In this document: positions 22,301-34,896 of the stretch, piece after piece
How the letters are laid out: the number at the start of each line of letters is the position of its first letter
Numbering within the stretch: the first letter of the stretch is position 1
Assembly (NCBI RefSeq): GCF_003369915.1
Contig: NC_046673.1
Location: 21,443,718 to 21,507,717 of the forward strand
Direction: 5' to 3'
From: Drosophila miranda
Taxonomy: Eukaryota > Arthropoda > Insecta > Diptera > Drosophilidae
DNA: 64,000 nt
Program-made: the position numbers and the translations under genes
Notes under the pieces: generated by a model
Databases searched by the model: none
Seen by the model: the letters and a program-made list of their open reading frames with translations, nothing else
What the model was told of the DNA's origin: nothing

Positions 22301-24968
22301 CTGGCTAATTTTATAGAAATTATTCGCATCATTGCAGTTGTACGATATTTACCATCCAATATACAATTTTGTATAGCTTCAAGCATTCGGTATAATTCAA
22401 GTTTCGACAGAAGATAAGTATTATAGACTATATAGACTGATTTTGACTACACCTTCGTTACGGTACAACAAAAGAAGACAAGGAAAATGTTCAATTCTGC
22501 GGGGATTCCAAAGCCAGTACTTTTAAGAATACACCCTCACTGGAAAGACTTAGGTTGATCCTTAGATCCTTAGGTTGTTTCCCGACGAGGAGATGCACTA
22601 CTGGAGGACCCGCATAGTTTCGAAGAACATAGAAAGCTCGCTCTCTCCCCCATTCTGGGCGACAGTACAGGCCGTGTGTTGCAGTGTTGAAAGCCAGGAT
22701 AAGGCGTGGAAGCAGATATCCTTGAATATTAAAACTCAAGTGAGTTTGGATTTAGACATGTACGAGTATATATAGAAACGAAACTAAATTTCTCCCCTCC
22801 AATCCCACAGTAATTGCAGCCTGGCCGCTCCCTTGGCCAGGCCTATAAGTTCAACTTTTATAACTGTTATACGATGCTCTGTTTTGCTCTCGCAAATTGT
22901 CAGAAGAACACAAAAGCGACTGCAAAAGCTCTTAGGTTACTTCTTGCTCTCTTGGAGGGCGCCACTGTGACGAAAAGTCTCGCTCAGCTTTCCGCTAAGA
23001 GATCAGCGACTGTAAATTAACATGGAGTTGTTCATCTCCCCTATTCAGTTGATTACATGGGTATGTTAAGTGGCATTTAATAAACAAATGTTAATATGCA
23101 GTTTTCAGCCGACTGTTAGATCCGAAACTGATAACTTAACTTAATTTGTTTGTCGAATTTGTATGAAACTTGTTACTGTTAATGTCACTCTAACTGTAAC
23201 TGAAAAGTTTGCAACAGGCAGAAATGGTGGCGAGGTGAGCGAGCGAGCCAGCAAGAAAGACGGTACTGGGCGGCACGCCTTAAAATGTGAACAATTAGCT
23301 AACCGTTACACATACAAATATAATATTTAACTATAGTCAACAGTAAATTCACTCCAGAACGCAAAGGCTTGGTGCGCGGGGGGTGGTCTGTCTAGTAAAC
23401 AGTTTCTGCTCTGCAAATGTGCGCGTATCTGTGTCTGTATCGCTTGCTATGTTTGACTGTGTGTATTGGTTTGGTAATCAGAATCCACCGACTTCAGATT
23501 CGACGATCGAGGCAGCCAACGAGCTGCGATGCCAACAAGGGCGTTGAAAGTATTCACGATTTTCATTATTAATTTGGCGTTTCCAGTGTGAAGACCAATT
23601 TCGTCGCTTGCCTCGTTTCGCTCGTCTCGTCTCTCTTGTGGCTTCCATTAAAATAGTTCCACTGCCGATAAGTGGAAAACATATGTATCCCGTGATATCA
23701 TATATTTTTTAGTGTGGAAGCCCCGGAAAAGTGTTTCATACAAGTAATAAGGTTTGTTTTTTGTTTGTGCCAATCTAATGATTCCTATTGATCGCCCATG
23801 ATCGGGCGAGAATAGTCCCCTCTGATTAGGTAGTTTTTAATCTGAACTTGTTTTTCGCATCGACATTAGCATACGCGACATTTAAAAACGAGCTCGATAA
23901 TGGGACCAGCCAAACACGGGGCAATAGCTGGGTGGGGGCATGGCAGTGGGCTAGCATAGGACAGCATAATGCCGATTCAGCTGCTATGAATAAAAACGAA
24001 TCAGAAGAAATCAGCAGAGTGAGGAAGCGAGACAAGGCTAGACTGGTGTTACAATAATTTGATTACAACGCATTTACATACATATGTATGTACATAAGTC
24101 ATACGGGTACGCAGTTATTGGAACTGTGAATGGGGCGGATGTTGTCGTTAGCTAGCACTGTTTGGTGCGTATTATTTTAAGAATTCCAAAACTCAAACTA
24201 GTTACGGGTGTAATGTCACAAGGAAACCTTTCATTTGTTACAAATATTAAACACAAACATAACACGAACAGATAACAATTTGGGGGCAAAGAAAGACTCT
24301 ACCGTTACCAAAATTGCTGTGCTGTTAGACAACACTCAACACTCAAAACTGCAATTTATTAATGAAACTCTATCTATCTGATGAATGAGCTTCTTCATTC
24401 GGCGAAATCTGGATCAGAAATCAATTTATCGACGAAAGCATACGACAACAGCCAAAGATCTGGCCTGAGGCATTCGCCGGCTCCCCATTGGTTCTCAATT
24501 ATCGTTCATCTTTGTGCCTTTCGGACCGGCCCAGCCCGGCCCGGCCCGGCCCTCGCTGTTAGCGACCTTCCCCTAACCTTCCCCTTTTCTCTCTCGGTAA
24601 GGGGTGGTGGCCCCATTTTTCGGCTATTTTCGGACATTCTAAGCCAATTCAAAGACGTGGTTCTATGCACAGCTGCCCCCTAATCTCTCTCTCTCCCGTC
24701 CCAACCTTGACTGATAAACGATAAGAGCTCTTCCAACATGGCACTATATATATATATGCGCTTAGATACAGCGCTGTTTGGAGCCGTACGGGTTGCCCAA
24801 AGACATTTGTTCGCTCGGTAAGCAGTGATAAGATTGTAGCTTTTGTAGATTAGGAGGGATAGCCCCTTCCCGAGAGACGGAACGTAGCTTGTGGTCTTTC
24901 GATAATGAGATACGTTTGTCTTTCCCAGATCTGACAGACCCCCAGCCAGAAGTGAGTGCACCAACAAG
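19372..24968. other. Gene-poor intergenic region between msta and su(r)
   Basis: 5.6 kb without coding-like frames. Has GACGGTAGAC-type repeats (19650-19685), a CGACCAAA run (20057-20092), TATC repeats near 20915, and a (TA)n tract at about 24745-24758 in the su(r) upstream flank. Nothing else was recognised. Confidence 0.4.
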
Positions 24969-27900
24969 ATGAGTCCACCGATAATGCTGAGCAGAGATTC
25001 ACCCGACATTGAGGTAGGTTATTCCCCAGTAGCATCAGCACTCGACCGCACGTTGAATGTAACCTTTCCTTGCAGGATCTGCTGTCCCTTAATCCGCGCG
25101 TGAAGACCCAGTGCACGGTGGTGCCCACCAAGCAAACCAAGGAGAACAAGAAGCACTGGAAGCGCAACAATGACCACACGGCACCGCCGTGCTCCACGCT
25201 GTCCAACAATTTCGAGGACATCAAGCATACGACGCTGTCGGAGCGTGCTGCCCTCGAGGAGGCTGCCCGATGCCTGAAGTGCGCCGATGCCCCGTGCCAG
25301 AAGTCCTGCCCCACGCAGCTGGACATCAAGAGCTTCATCACGAGCATTGCCAATAAGAACTTCTATGGCGCTGCCAAGGCCATCTTCTCGGACAATCCGC
25401 TGGGCCTCACCTGCGGCATGGTCTGCCCCACCAGTGACCTGTGCGTGGGTGGGTGCAACCTGCAGGCCTCCGAGGCCGGGCCCATTAACATCGGCGGACT
25501 GCAGCAGTTCGCCACCGAGATGTTCAAGCAGATGGGCATCCGTCAGCGACTGTCGCCGCAGGCCAAGCCTCTGGGCAAGAAGATTGCCCTGCTGGGCGGT
25601 GGTCCGGCCTCGCTGTCGTGCGCCACCTTTCTGGCTCGACTGGGCTACGGGGACATCACAATCTACGAGCGTAGGACCTACCTGGGCGGACTGAGTGCCG
25701 CCGAGATACCCCAGTACCGCTTGCCCATCGATGTGGTCAACTTTGAGATCCAGCTGGTCCAGGACTTGGGCGTGTGCATCAAGACCAATCGCTCCCTCAG
25801 CACCAACGATCTGACAGTGCAGGTAGGTAGTGGGGGCCTTCCATTCAATGCACATACCGATCTTCGTACGACCTATCTCTCGCTCTCTTTCTACCTAGGG
25901 TCTGCTTGACAACGGCCTTGATGCGGTCTTCGTTGGCATTGGTCTGCCCGAGCCCAAGCTGAACCCGATCTTTGAGGGTCTGGACGTGGACGCGGGCTTC
26001 TACACCTCCAAGAACTTCCTGCCTTTGGTTTCGGATGGCTCCAAGCCGGGCCTATGCGCCTGCAAGGCCTCGCAGAGTCTGCCCAAGTTGCATGGCAACG
26101 TTATCGTCCTGGGCGCCGGCGACACGGCCTTTGATTGTGCCACATCCGCCCTACGCTGCGGTGCCCGTCGCGTCTTTGTCGTCTTCCGCAAGGGCTCATC
26201 GGGCATTCGAGCCGTGCCCGAGGAGGTGGAGCTAGCCCGCGAGGAGCGCTGCGAGATGCTTCCCTATTTGAGTCCACGCAAGGTGTGCATCAAGGATGGC
26301 CTGATCACCGGCATGGAGTTCTGCCGCACCGAGCAGAACGAGCAGGACGAGTGGGTGGAGGATGAGGATCAGACGGTGCGCCTCAAGGCGAACTTTGTGA
26401 TCTCCGCCTTCGGGTCGGGTCTGCAGGATCCGGACGTCCGTGAAGCTCTATCTCCGCTGAAGTTCCGTGGCGAGCTGCCCGTGGTGGATAGGACCACAAT
26501 GCAGAGCAGTCTGCCGCAGGTGTTCATCGGCGGAGATCTGGCCGGAGTGGCCAACACCACCGTTGAATCGGTGAACGATGGCAAGGTGGCGGCCTGGAGC
26601 ATTCACTGCCACCTGCAGGATCTACCCCTCGACACGCCTGCCGCCCTGCCGCTCTTCTACACGGACATCGACAGCGTCGACATCTCCGTGGAGATGTGCG
26701 GCCTGAAGTTTGAGAATCCCTTCGGACTGGCCTCAGCCCCGCCCACCACCAGCACTGCCATGATACGACGCGCCTTCGAGCAGGGCTGGGGCTTTGTGGT
26801 CACAAAGACCTTTGGCCTGGACAAGGACCTGGTGACGAACGTCTCCCCACGCATTGTCCGTGGCACCACCTCCGGCTACAAGTACGGACCACAGCAGGGC
26901 TGCTTCCTCAACATCGAGCTCATCTCGGAGAAGCGGGCCGAGTACTGGCTACGCTCCATCGGCGAGCTGAAGCGCGATTTTCCCGAGAAGATCGTGATTG
27001 CCAGCATCATGTGCAGCTTCAACGAGGCCGACTGGACGGAGCTGTCCATAAAGGCCGAGGCGTCCGGTGCAGATGCCCTCGAACTGAATCTATCGTGTCC
27101 CCATGGCATGGGCGAGCGCGGGATGGGTCTGGCGTGCGGTCAGGTACCCGATATGGTCGAACAGATTTCCCGATGGGTACGCAATGCCGTCAAGCTGCCG
27201 TTCTTCATTAAGCTAACGCCCAACATTACGGACATCACGGCCATTGCCAAGGCAGCCAAGTTGGGCGGCGCCGACGGCTGCTCGGCAATCAACACAGTCC
27301 AGGGTCTAATGGGCCTCAAGGCGGACGCCACGGCCTGGCCGGCCGTCGGCGAGGAGAAACGCACCACATACGGTGGCGTTTCCGGAAATGCCACCCGTCC
27401 CATGGCGCTCCGTGCCATCTCAGAAATCGCAAAAAAAATCCCCGATTTCCCCATTCTTGGCATTGGCGGCATTGATTCCGGGGAGGTAGCCCTGCAATTC
27501 CTCCAGGCCGGCGCAACAGTGCTGCAGATCTGCTCCTCCGTGCAGAACCAGGACTTTACCCTCATCGATGACTACTGCACCAGTCTCAAGGCGCTGCTTT
27601 ATTTGAAGGCCAATCCCCCGCCAGTGAACGGCGCCTTCTGGGATGGACAGTCCCCGCCAACGCCCGTCCACCAGAAGGGCAAGCCGGTGGTGCATCTCAC
27701 GGGAGTGGGCAAGAAGCTGGGCTTCTTCGGACCCTACCAGAGGGAGCGCGACATTACGCTGGCCGGCATCCGCAGCGAGAAGGGAGCCTTATGGGATGCA
27801 GAGCAGGGTGCAGTAGCTGTTTGCCCGTCCAATGATGGGCCAAATGAAGCTCCCAAGGTGGCCGATATCATTGGCGCTGCCCTGCCACGCATTGGAACCT

Positions 27901-28326
27901 ACAACCAACTGGACAACAAGCAACAGAAGGTGGCCCTGATCAACGACGTAAGTAGCTTATAGTAGATCCCCAGTATCCCAGTATTGTCTCACCTGGCATT
28001 TCCGAATCTCCGTCTAATTGCAGGACATGTGCATCAACTGCGGCAAGTGCTATATGACGTGTGCGGACTCCGGTTACCAGGCCATCAAATTCGACAAGGA
28101 CACGCACTTGCCCCACGTCAACGACGACTGTACGGGATGCACGCTCTGCGTCTCCGTGTGCCCCATAATTGATTGCATTACGTATGCTAATATCTTACTC
28201 ACAAAATTGGTACACTTTTTAATGGCTTTTGTTCTTTTTAGCATGGAACCCAAGAAGATTCCGCATGTGATCAAGCGGGGAACCCAAGAGACAGTCTACA
28301 CCCACGCTCTGAGCCAGTGCCAGTAG
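24969..28326 (+). CDS. su(r): Dihydropyrimidine dehydrogenase, suppressor of rudimentary
   Basis: Five coding exons: 24969-25013, 25076-25822, 25899-27947, 28024-28181 and 28242-28326. All junctions have GT/AG ends and keep frame; the product is 1,027 aa, against about 1,025 in human DPYD. It reduces uracil and thymine with NADPH, the first step of pyrimidine breakdown in the cytosol. Domains in order: an N-terminal iron-sulfur region ([16 protein letters not shown] from residue 81; [15 protein letters not shown]), FAD-binding [17 protein letters not shown]-binding [18 protein letters not shown] near residue 335, and an FMN/substrate barrel. The active-site loop [17 protein letters not shown] has its catalytic Cys near residue 676. 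The C-terminal pair of [4Fe-4S] motifs is [11 protein letters not shown] and [12 protein letters not shown] in exon 4. All key residues seem intact. Polyadenylation signal near 28384. The name su(r) is recalled from D. melanogaster. Confidence 0.97.
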
Positions 28327-28689
28327 ATGTACATATGTACTTAGTGCTATGCATTATTAATATTATAATAGAAGTTCACCAAGAATAAAATGACAAATGT
28401 TCAAAGCAACTTAAATAACTTGAATTAATCTATTAAATGTTTATTAACAATTCAAACAACACCACTTTGTCGCGAAGCTTTAGGGATTTTTTAGTCGATA
28501 GTACCGATAGCCGTTTGTTGTAGATTTTTCTCAGAGCTGTATGAAATTAGACTTTGCTAAATTAAACGATAAAACGCCAAATTGGTGTTCGTAGCCTTCT
28601 CTAAGGGGGTATAGGGTATAGGGTATAGGTATAGGGTATATATGTCCATACTCCATATATAGGTAATCAAGATTGACATTTTTAATGAC
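28327..28689. other. su(r) 3' flank with GGGTATA repeats
   Basis: Contains AATAAA (28384) and a GGGTATA-type short repeat (28606-28640). No gene. Confidence 0.45.
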
Positions 28690-28945
28690 CCTTTTTGTTT
28701 AAAAATTATTTTATAGACAAGAGGGAGTCCTTAAAGTTATCCAGTCTTGTAGAAAGTTGGTTCATCAATCGGATAAAAGCTGCTAGCTAGTTAGTAGCTA
28801 AGCTTAATGTCTAAATCGAGGAATACGTTAGAGCTTGAACGTCAGTATATTAACGGTATATTTTGAAAATCATGACGTATATTTCCGTATATTGCTGAGG
28901 GTCAGATCGTATATTCTGTCGATAAATCCGCGGTCACACTGGGCA
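28690..28945 (+). repeat. Dispersed Motif 6-rich repeat with adjacent Motif 1 promoter
   Basis: Degenerate copy of the promoter-linked repeat: a CCAGTCTTGTAGAAA segment with a TTCATCAATCG box, GAGGAATACG, three GTATATT elements (28840-28900), then GAGGGTCAGA. It runs into GTCGATAAATCC and a perfect Motif 1 CGGTCACACT (28931-28940). Orientation fits transcription to the right, toward the SPIN90-like gene, so this is a candidate distal start for it. Confidence 0.6.
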
Positions 28946-31784
28946 CAACATAAACATGATTAAATAAGTGTTATCAAAATTGTTTAATTAAAATTAAAAT
29001 TTACATTAAATTTCATTCAATTAATAAGGTGAAGCAATTGGATGAAACGTAAGCGACATTAATTGATGGTGTGGGATGATTGCTTTCCTTGTATTGGGAA
29101 TGGATGGTCCGCCGTCTGTGACAAATGTCTGGCAAATAATAACAAAGCTAAACCACCGTTACTGTGAGTGCATGTGTGTGTGTTGATTTGCGGTTTTATA
29201 TTTATAAAGTATACCTTTCAGTAGGATAATATTTTGTTGACATCCGTGACCGCTAGTGATGGGCACGGCCTATGGGCTGAACACGACGACACGACACTAT
29301 CTTCGCGCAACACAACTTCTCTTGTTGAAGTGTGCACTTATTTCTGCTGTTTATTTTAATATTCCTAGTGCTACAAAGTTGTACATTATAATTAATGCCC
29401 TAATCCCTACACCACTGTGTTCTTACTACTGTTGTGTGTTTGAATTTTATACATATACGTTTGTTTGCCAATCTGGCGGCATCAGCTTTGCCAGCAAAGT
29501 GAGAAATGCAAAATTCTGAAAAGGTTTGGATGCCAAACGGACTGTTCTACCTTCTATTTGACATACCTTGCCCAGCACGATAGCAGCCGAATCACGAAGG
29601 TGACGAGCCCCTCTCCAGCCCGCCCCTACAACACAGACAGACAAACTCCCACCCCCGCCTGAGCCGTGGGACGGTCAGAGAGAAACAAGTGCATCCGACG
29701 ACGAGGCAGCAACAGCATAGAATCGTAATTAATCAACTACGTTAACACAGTCGCGTTTGGCTATTCATGCAGCACAGCACAGCAAAGCAGCAGCAACCAG
29801 TGCGAGAAGGGCGTGCCAATCAATTTACGGTTATTGCTAAAAGTTGGCCGGACCAACGAGTGGTAAAGGGCAGAGGCAGAGCGTAAAAAACGCCCATAAA
29901 CAAAATCAACAACAGGAGCGGAAGCAGAAAACGCTTCGCGAAAATATTTAAATATATGCAAACGTCCTTGGGCCGTCGACGTCAGCAGAGCAGGAACAGC
30001 AGCAGGAGCCGCAGCAGGACCAGGGACAACAGGCGGAGGGCCAATAACGAGCCAACAGTAAGTTTCAGCAAAAGGTGCGCTCAAAATATGGGTAAGTGAA
30101 TAAATGAGGGACGGAAGGGATCCCATTTCCATTTCCATTTCTGTTCTTCGTTTTTGTTGTTTTGCTAATTGTTTCTCCATTTGCACATATTTGCACAGAT
30201 ACTTTGAAATATATGCACATATATATTTTGTATGTATTTATGTACATTTTTATGCGATTGTTTCCGGCCAACTTGTGTGTGTGATTCGTGGGAGTCCTGC
30301 AGGTGCCCAGCAGCACCTGCTTATAACGGTACATCCACTTGTATCGGAATTAGTACCAACTGTTCTGAACTTTTCCATAACTTTTTACCTGTGTGCATAA
30401 ATACATATATACACCATCAATTTAGTTAATTAAGAAAAAGCCGCAGCTTGAAATGACCCTGCATATCCATCCTTCCCATGGCAAACATATGGTAACCGAT
30501 ATTCACTCTATTTCAGTCCACTTAAAAATATATGTACTATGTACATTTTGAAACTCTAATTTCTTAAGCATTTTGCAAAAAATTGCTTCTATGGTCGGGA
30601 GATGGTTTGTATGATCTGGCTTAGCAACGCAAACCAAAAAGTTGCCTTTAGAAATCAGACAGAAAGAAATATACATACATATGTACATATTTACATGTAA
30701 ATATATTTAAACAGCAATCATAATACCCCCTGCCAGGCTATATAGAACATCAAATTATTATCGTTGAACGCTTATGGCGGTTTCCATTGTGAACCAGTTC
30801 CGTTCTCTGGCTCTCGGTGATGGTTTTACCGTAAAGCGTTCTCTGGGCAAGAGAGAGAGAGAAAGATTGAGAAGGAGAGCGCGCGCGCGTGGTGAGAGTG
30901 GGCGAGGCAGTGGAGTGGGCGTTCTGTTTTGAAACGGATTTTCCTCGTGTGTTGAGATTTTCACACAAATATTCCTGCAGCACGAGGCTGAAGTGGTCCC
31001 GAAGCGCGCAGAAGCTTTTTGCAGGCACGTGCGCCTTCATGATTGTGTGTGCGTGTGTGTGTGTGTGTGTGGGTTTGTGTGAGTGCGAGGAAAACAATAA
31101 AAGTTGAATAGGATCAAAAGCGCAAGGCGTGTTGCTGCACGGACACAAAAAAACAGGAAGAAACAGGAACCTGCCAGACAGACAGCCCCCGACAGACCGA
31201 CAGACAAAAGCAAGCGAGAAGCAAGTAAAATATGAAAATTGCATTTTCCTTTTCCGCTGTAATAAAGAAAACCCCCTTCAGCCGCCCCCCCCTTTCTTGT
31301 GTGTTGCTGTTGCAACCATCGCGATTACTGCTACGTGCTACTCTGTGTGTGTGTGCGAGAGAGTGTGTGCATGCATGGGTATGTGTGCTGCTGCATTGCA
31401 CACACAACAGAGTCCCAAAGGCCTCAATCCATACCCTCACCAGTCGGCAGTTGCCAGTTGGCCCTCGGCAGTGGACTTTCCTTGCGGCCTGCAGGCAGTT
31501 GTTTCCTTCTCTCTTCTCCGCCCGACTCTTCGGTGTGTCCTCCTGTGTCCTGTGTGTCCTGAGTGTGTACGTATGAGTGTGCCGACGCCCTCATCCAACT
31601 TTCATATAATTGTGATTTTCCCCGAAATAGAACTAAGAATTTAATCACTTATTTCCCTTCTCAATACCATTTACATTTGCATTTTGCAGCTGCCGCAGCT
31701 GCCACATCTCCCGCCGCAGGAGCAGCAGCACCAACAGCAGGAACGTCGGAAGGTCTCTCTCTTGGTGTAGGCAACGGTATAGAG
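28946..31784 (+). other. 5' untranslated region and intron(s) of the SPIN90-like gene
   Basis: No long coding frame. A non-coding or uORF-bearing exon ends at 30057 before a perfect donor GTAAGT (30058-30063), and the next exon opens after TTTTGCAG at 31690. The exon 1 start is unknown. GT/CA repeats at 31043-31070 and TC-rich stretches lie in the intron. Confidence 0.5.
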
Positions 31785-34700
31785 ATGCTCAAGGCCCTGT
31801 ACGACTTTCAGGCGGTCTATCCCAAGACAATTAGCTTCGATGAGGGCGAGTACTTCATTCTGTACCAAACCTCCGCCCGCCAGCGCAATTGGTGGCAGGT
31901 GGTCAGCATGAAGGGCAACATTGGTTTTGTCCCATCAAATTACGTAATGAAGATTAAGGTGAGTGAGTGGCACGCTGGCACGGGGGCACAGGGTACTCCA
32001 GTGGGGCTGAGTACTTAAAGATCTAGTTTAAGTGCGTCTCGAGTGGTGCAGTAAGCTGAAGGCAAATGAGATTCCGTGGGAATGGAAGGGGAACGGGAAT
32101 GGGAATGGTAATGGAGAGTAAAATTGTGGTACTCATTTCTCCACTCTTATCTCTTCTCCTCCTGCTCCCCCCGCAGGTGGAGCATGACTTCCTCATCAGC
32201 TTTCTGAACTCGTCGATTGAGTCGCTGGAGAAGTGTACAGACCAGGAGATCAATGGCATCATGTCCAAGGACGAACTGCTGGACCGGCTGCGCGAGAAGA
32301 AGAACACCATGGAGAGGCTCTATGCGGTAAGTGGTGTGGAACCATTCAATCCATAAATCCCAACCCACTCACGCCTGGTCCTCCCCTTGCAGGAGAGCTC
32401 GGAACGGGACGGTGACTCCTCGCTTTCGTACTCTCAGAGCTACAGCGATAAAGCCAGCAGCCATCGACACTCGCATCCCCACCAGCAGCCCCAATCCCAG
32501 TCACAAACCCACTCGCACTCCCACAGCCAGCACAGGCATCACAGTCCGCCGCCCGCTGCCCAGCGGCTGGACATGAGCCGAAAAAGCATGTCGAGTCCGG
32601 CGGTCGGCTGCAGCCAGCCCCAGGGCCAGGCAATGGTTGAGTCGCCAAGCATGGGCAGCATGCAGATGCCGAGCAGCAGCTGCACCATCCAGACACCGCA
32701 ACAGCAACAGCCGCTGCCAGCACCGCCGCTAGTAGGCAGCACAGGCACAGCCGCAGCAGCAGCTGCCACTTCATCCACATCAACAAAGGCAACGAATGCG
32801 GCAGCCGTGGCGGCCGTGGCATCTGTGGCTGCCGTGGCGGATGTGGCACAGGACAACAGCATCACCTCAGAGCCCTCAGAGACGACAACGACAACGACCA
32901 CCACCAGCGAGGACGTGGTGACCACGTACAAGGAGACCAGTCAACTGAGCACAAGCCAGCATCACAAGCCACCCAACGGAAGTGGCAGTACCGCCTCCGC
33001 ATCCGCCTCCACCTCAGCCTCTGGCATGAAGAGGAGCAGTAGTGCCGGCAATGCCAGCATTGGCAGTGCAAGGAATCACGATGCGGATGCAGATGCGGAT
33101 GCGGATGCGGCTGGTGACGAGCCGGACAGCACGCAGGAAAAGTCAGACGATGCTAGTGCAGTGCCCAGCGATGATGTGGGCAACGCCATCGCAGATAGTG
33201 CTGACAATAGCCAGGCCCTGGACAGCATAGACAGTCCCTCGGCCTCGGCCTCGCCCTCGCACCACCGGCACACGGACATTGAGGGCGCGGAGGCGGCTGC
33301 TGGAACCGCCTGTGACAAAGCGAACTACATTCGTGGCCAGCTAAAGGTGGAATCATCGGATGTGTATCAGATTGTGGATGCGTTGCGTCGGAATACGAAT
33401 CTTAGCTTTGACCTGTCGTGCGAGGCGCTGCGTGTGGTGTTGACCAGCCTGGAGCAGCTGTACAACGGTTCCATCAACCCGTACCTGGAGGCCGTCGCCG
33501 TCCATGTCACCGGCAAGGTGCCTACGCCCAAAGAGCTACTGGGCATCACGCACGACTCGAAGCGACTGCAGTATCTGTTTGGGCAGCTGGCGGACTGCAA
33601 AAACGACACGGAACAGCGCACCTGGATGCTGTACGAGGATGAGGAGGATATCATTCAGTTCCTCGAGGAGTTGGTTGAGATACTGGTACCTAAAAGCTAC
33701 GAGGGTATTTATGCGGTAGTATTTTCTGATTGCAATCCAAATTTGCTTGCAGAACAATGCGGACGAGAACATTAGCTGCTATGAAATGTCCTGCGACCAG
33801 TACCAGATGTTCATCAATCTGGTGCAGTACTATCAAATGGAAACACGCTGGTCCATCAAGCGCCTGCTGCTCCGGACATTCACCGCCGCCTGTCATCTGG
33901 ATCACATTATTGTGGACATATTGCTGACATCGGTGCTACCGCTAGAGATTGTAATTGGGGGCCGTCTGAGGGGACGAAACAAAGCTTATTTCTTACCTCT
34001 TCTCTCTCTTTATTACCAGGTGGAAGACATGAAGACTCACTTTTCCAACCTAGAGCGCTTTAAGCAGCTGGTCAAGATGCTGACCATTGTCTTCTCGCTG
34101 GGACAACCGATGCCGGTGAATCATCAAGGTGCGTCGGCGTGTTGATCAGCCAGTTCAATCGTTCAATTCTTATCCAACACGTACTTGATCTTGCAGACTA
34201 TCTGGGCGTGCATTTTGCCAGCTTTCTGCTGGAGATCGTCGAGGGCAATAACCCGGAGCAGCTGGTGGACATGGTCATTGCCCTGATACTGTCCTTCAAT
34301 CAGCAATTCAGCGAAAACACATACAACGTGATCATCGAGGCGATGCAGAGCCTGCCCACGGCCAAAGTCTTTACCGAGAAGCTGCTGCTTCTGCTCAATC
34401 GGGAGGGTGAGTTGGGGTTAGGGTGCCTGACATCTACTTGTGATGGCTTACTCGTATTATCCTGTATCCTCAGATGACCCCACGCGACTGCTGAAGCATC
34501 CCAATGAGCATATGAACACGGTGCTCCGCATGTTCATTGACATCTTCAGCCACCCGGATACGGCTGGCATGTTCTACACGAACGATATAAAGGTTCTCAT
34601 CGACATTGTGGTGCGGCAGCTGTCTGATCTGGATGCGGGCAGTGCGGTAAGTAGCACCCATGTGCCACGTGCCACGTACTGTTTTCGTTACTGTTTTGAT

Positions 34701-34896
34701 TCAGACTCGTCCTTGCTACTTGGAGCTGTGCCGACGCATCCTGCGCAACACAAACTATCAGGAACACGAGCACCGCAAGCACGATCTTATGAAGATCTTC
34801 ACACGCATCTTTTGCGAGGAGACCGAGTGCAGTGCCTCCGATCAGCAGCTGGTGCGGGAAATAGCCAACGAATTTCCACAGCTATTCAAGGCTTAA
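31785..34896 (+). CDS. SPIN90/NCKIPSD-type SH3 protein (WASP-interacting, Arp2/3 regulator)
   Basis: Eight coding exons: 31785-31958, 32177-32326, 32393-33715, 33753-33950, 34020-34128, 34197-34406, 34474-34646 and 34705-34896. All have consensus splice ends and matching phases; the product is 842 aa. Residues 1-58 form an SH3 domain (ALYDFQ, NWWQV, GFVPSNYV). A Ser/His/Gln/Ala-rich linker with a Thr run and an Asp-Ala repeat is encoded by the big exon 3. The C-terminal half is the armadillo-like SPIN90 domain: MLYEDEEDIIQFLEEL, YYQMETRWSIKRLLLRTF, FTEKLLLLLNREDDPTRLLK, which parallel human NCKIPSD closely from memory. Relatives bind Nck and WASP and, with Arp2/3, nucleate linear actin filaments. 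No fly symbol is given because I do not recall one with certainty. In-frame sequence upstream of the ATG is also open back to 31690. Confidence 0.9.

Noticed and set aside
25019-25855. 278-codon minus-strand ORF opposite su(r) exon 2
   Set aside because: Shadow ORF; the sense strand has the iron-sulfur and FAD motifs.
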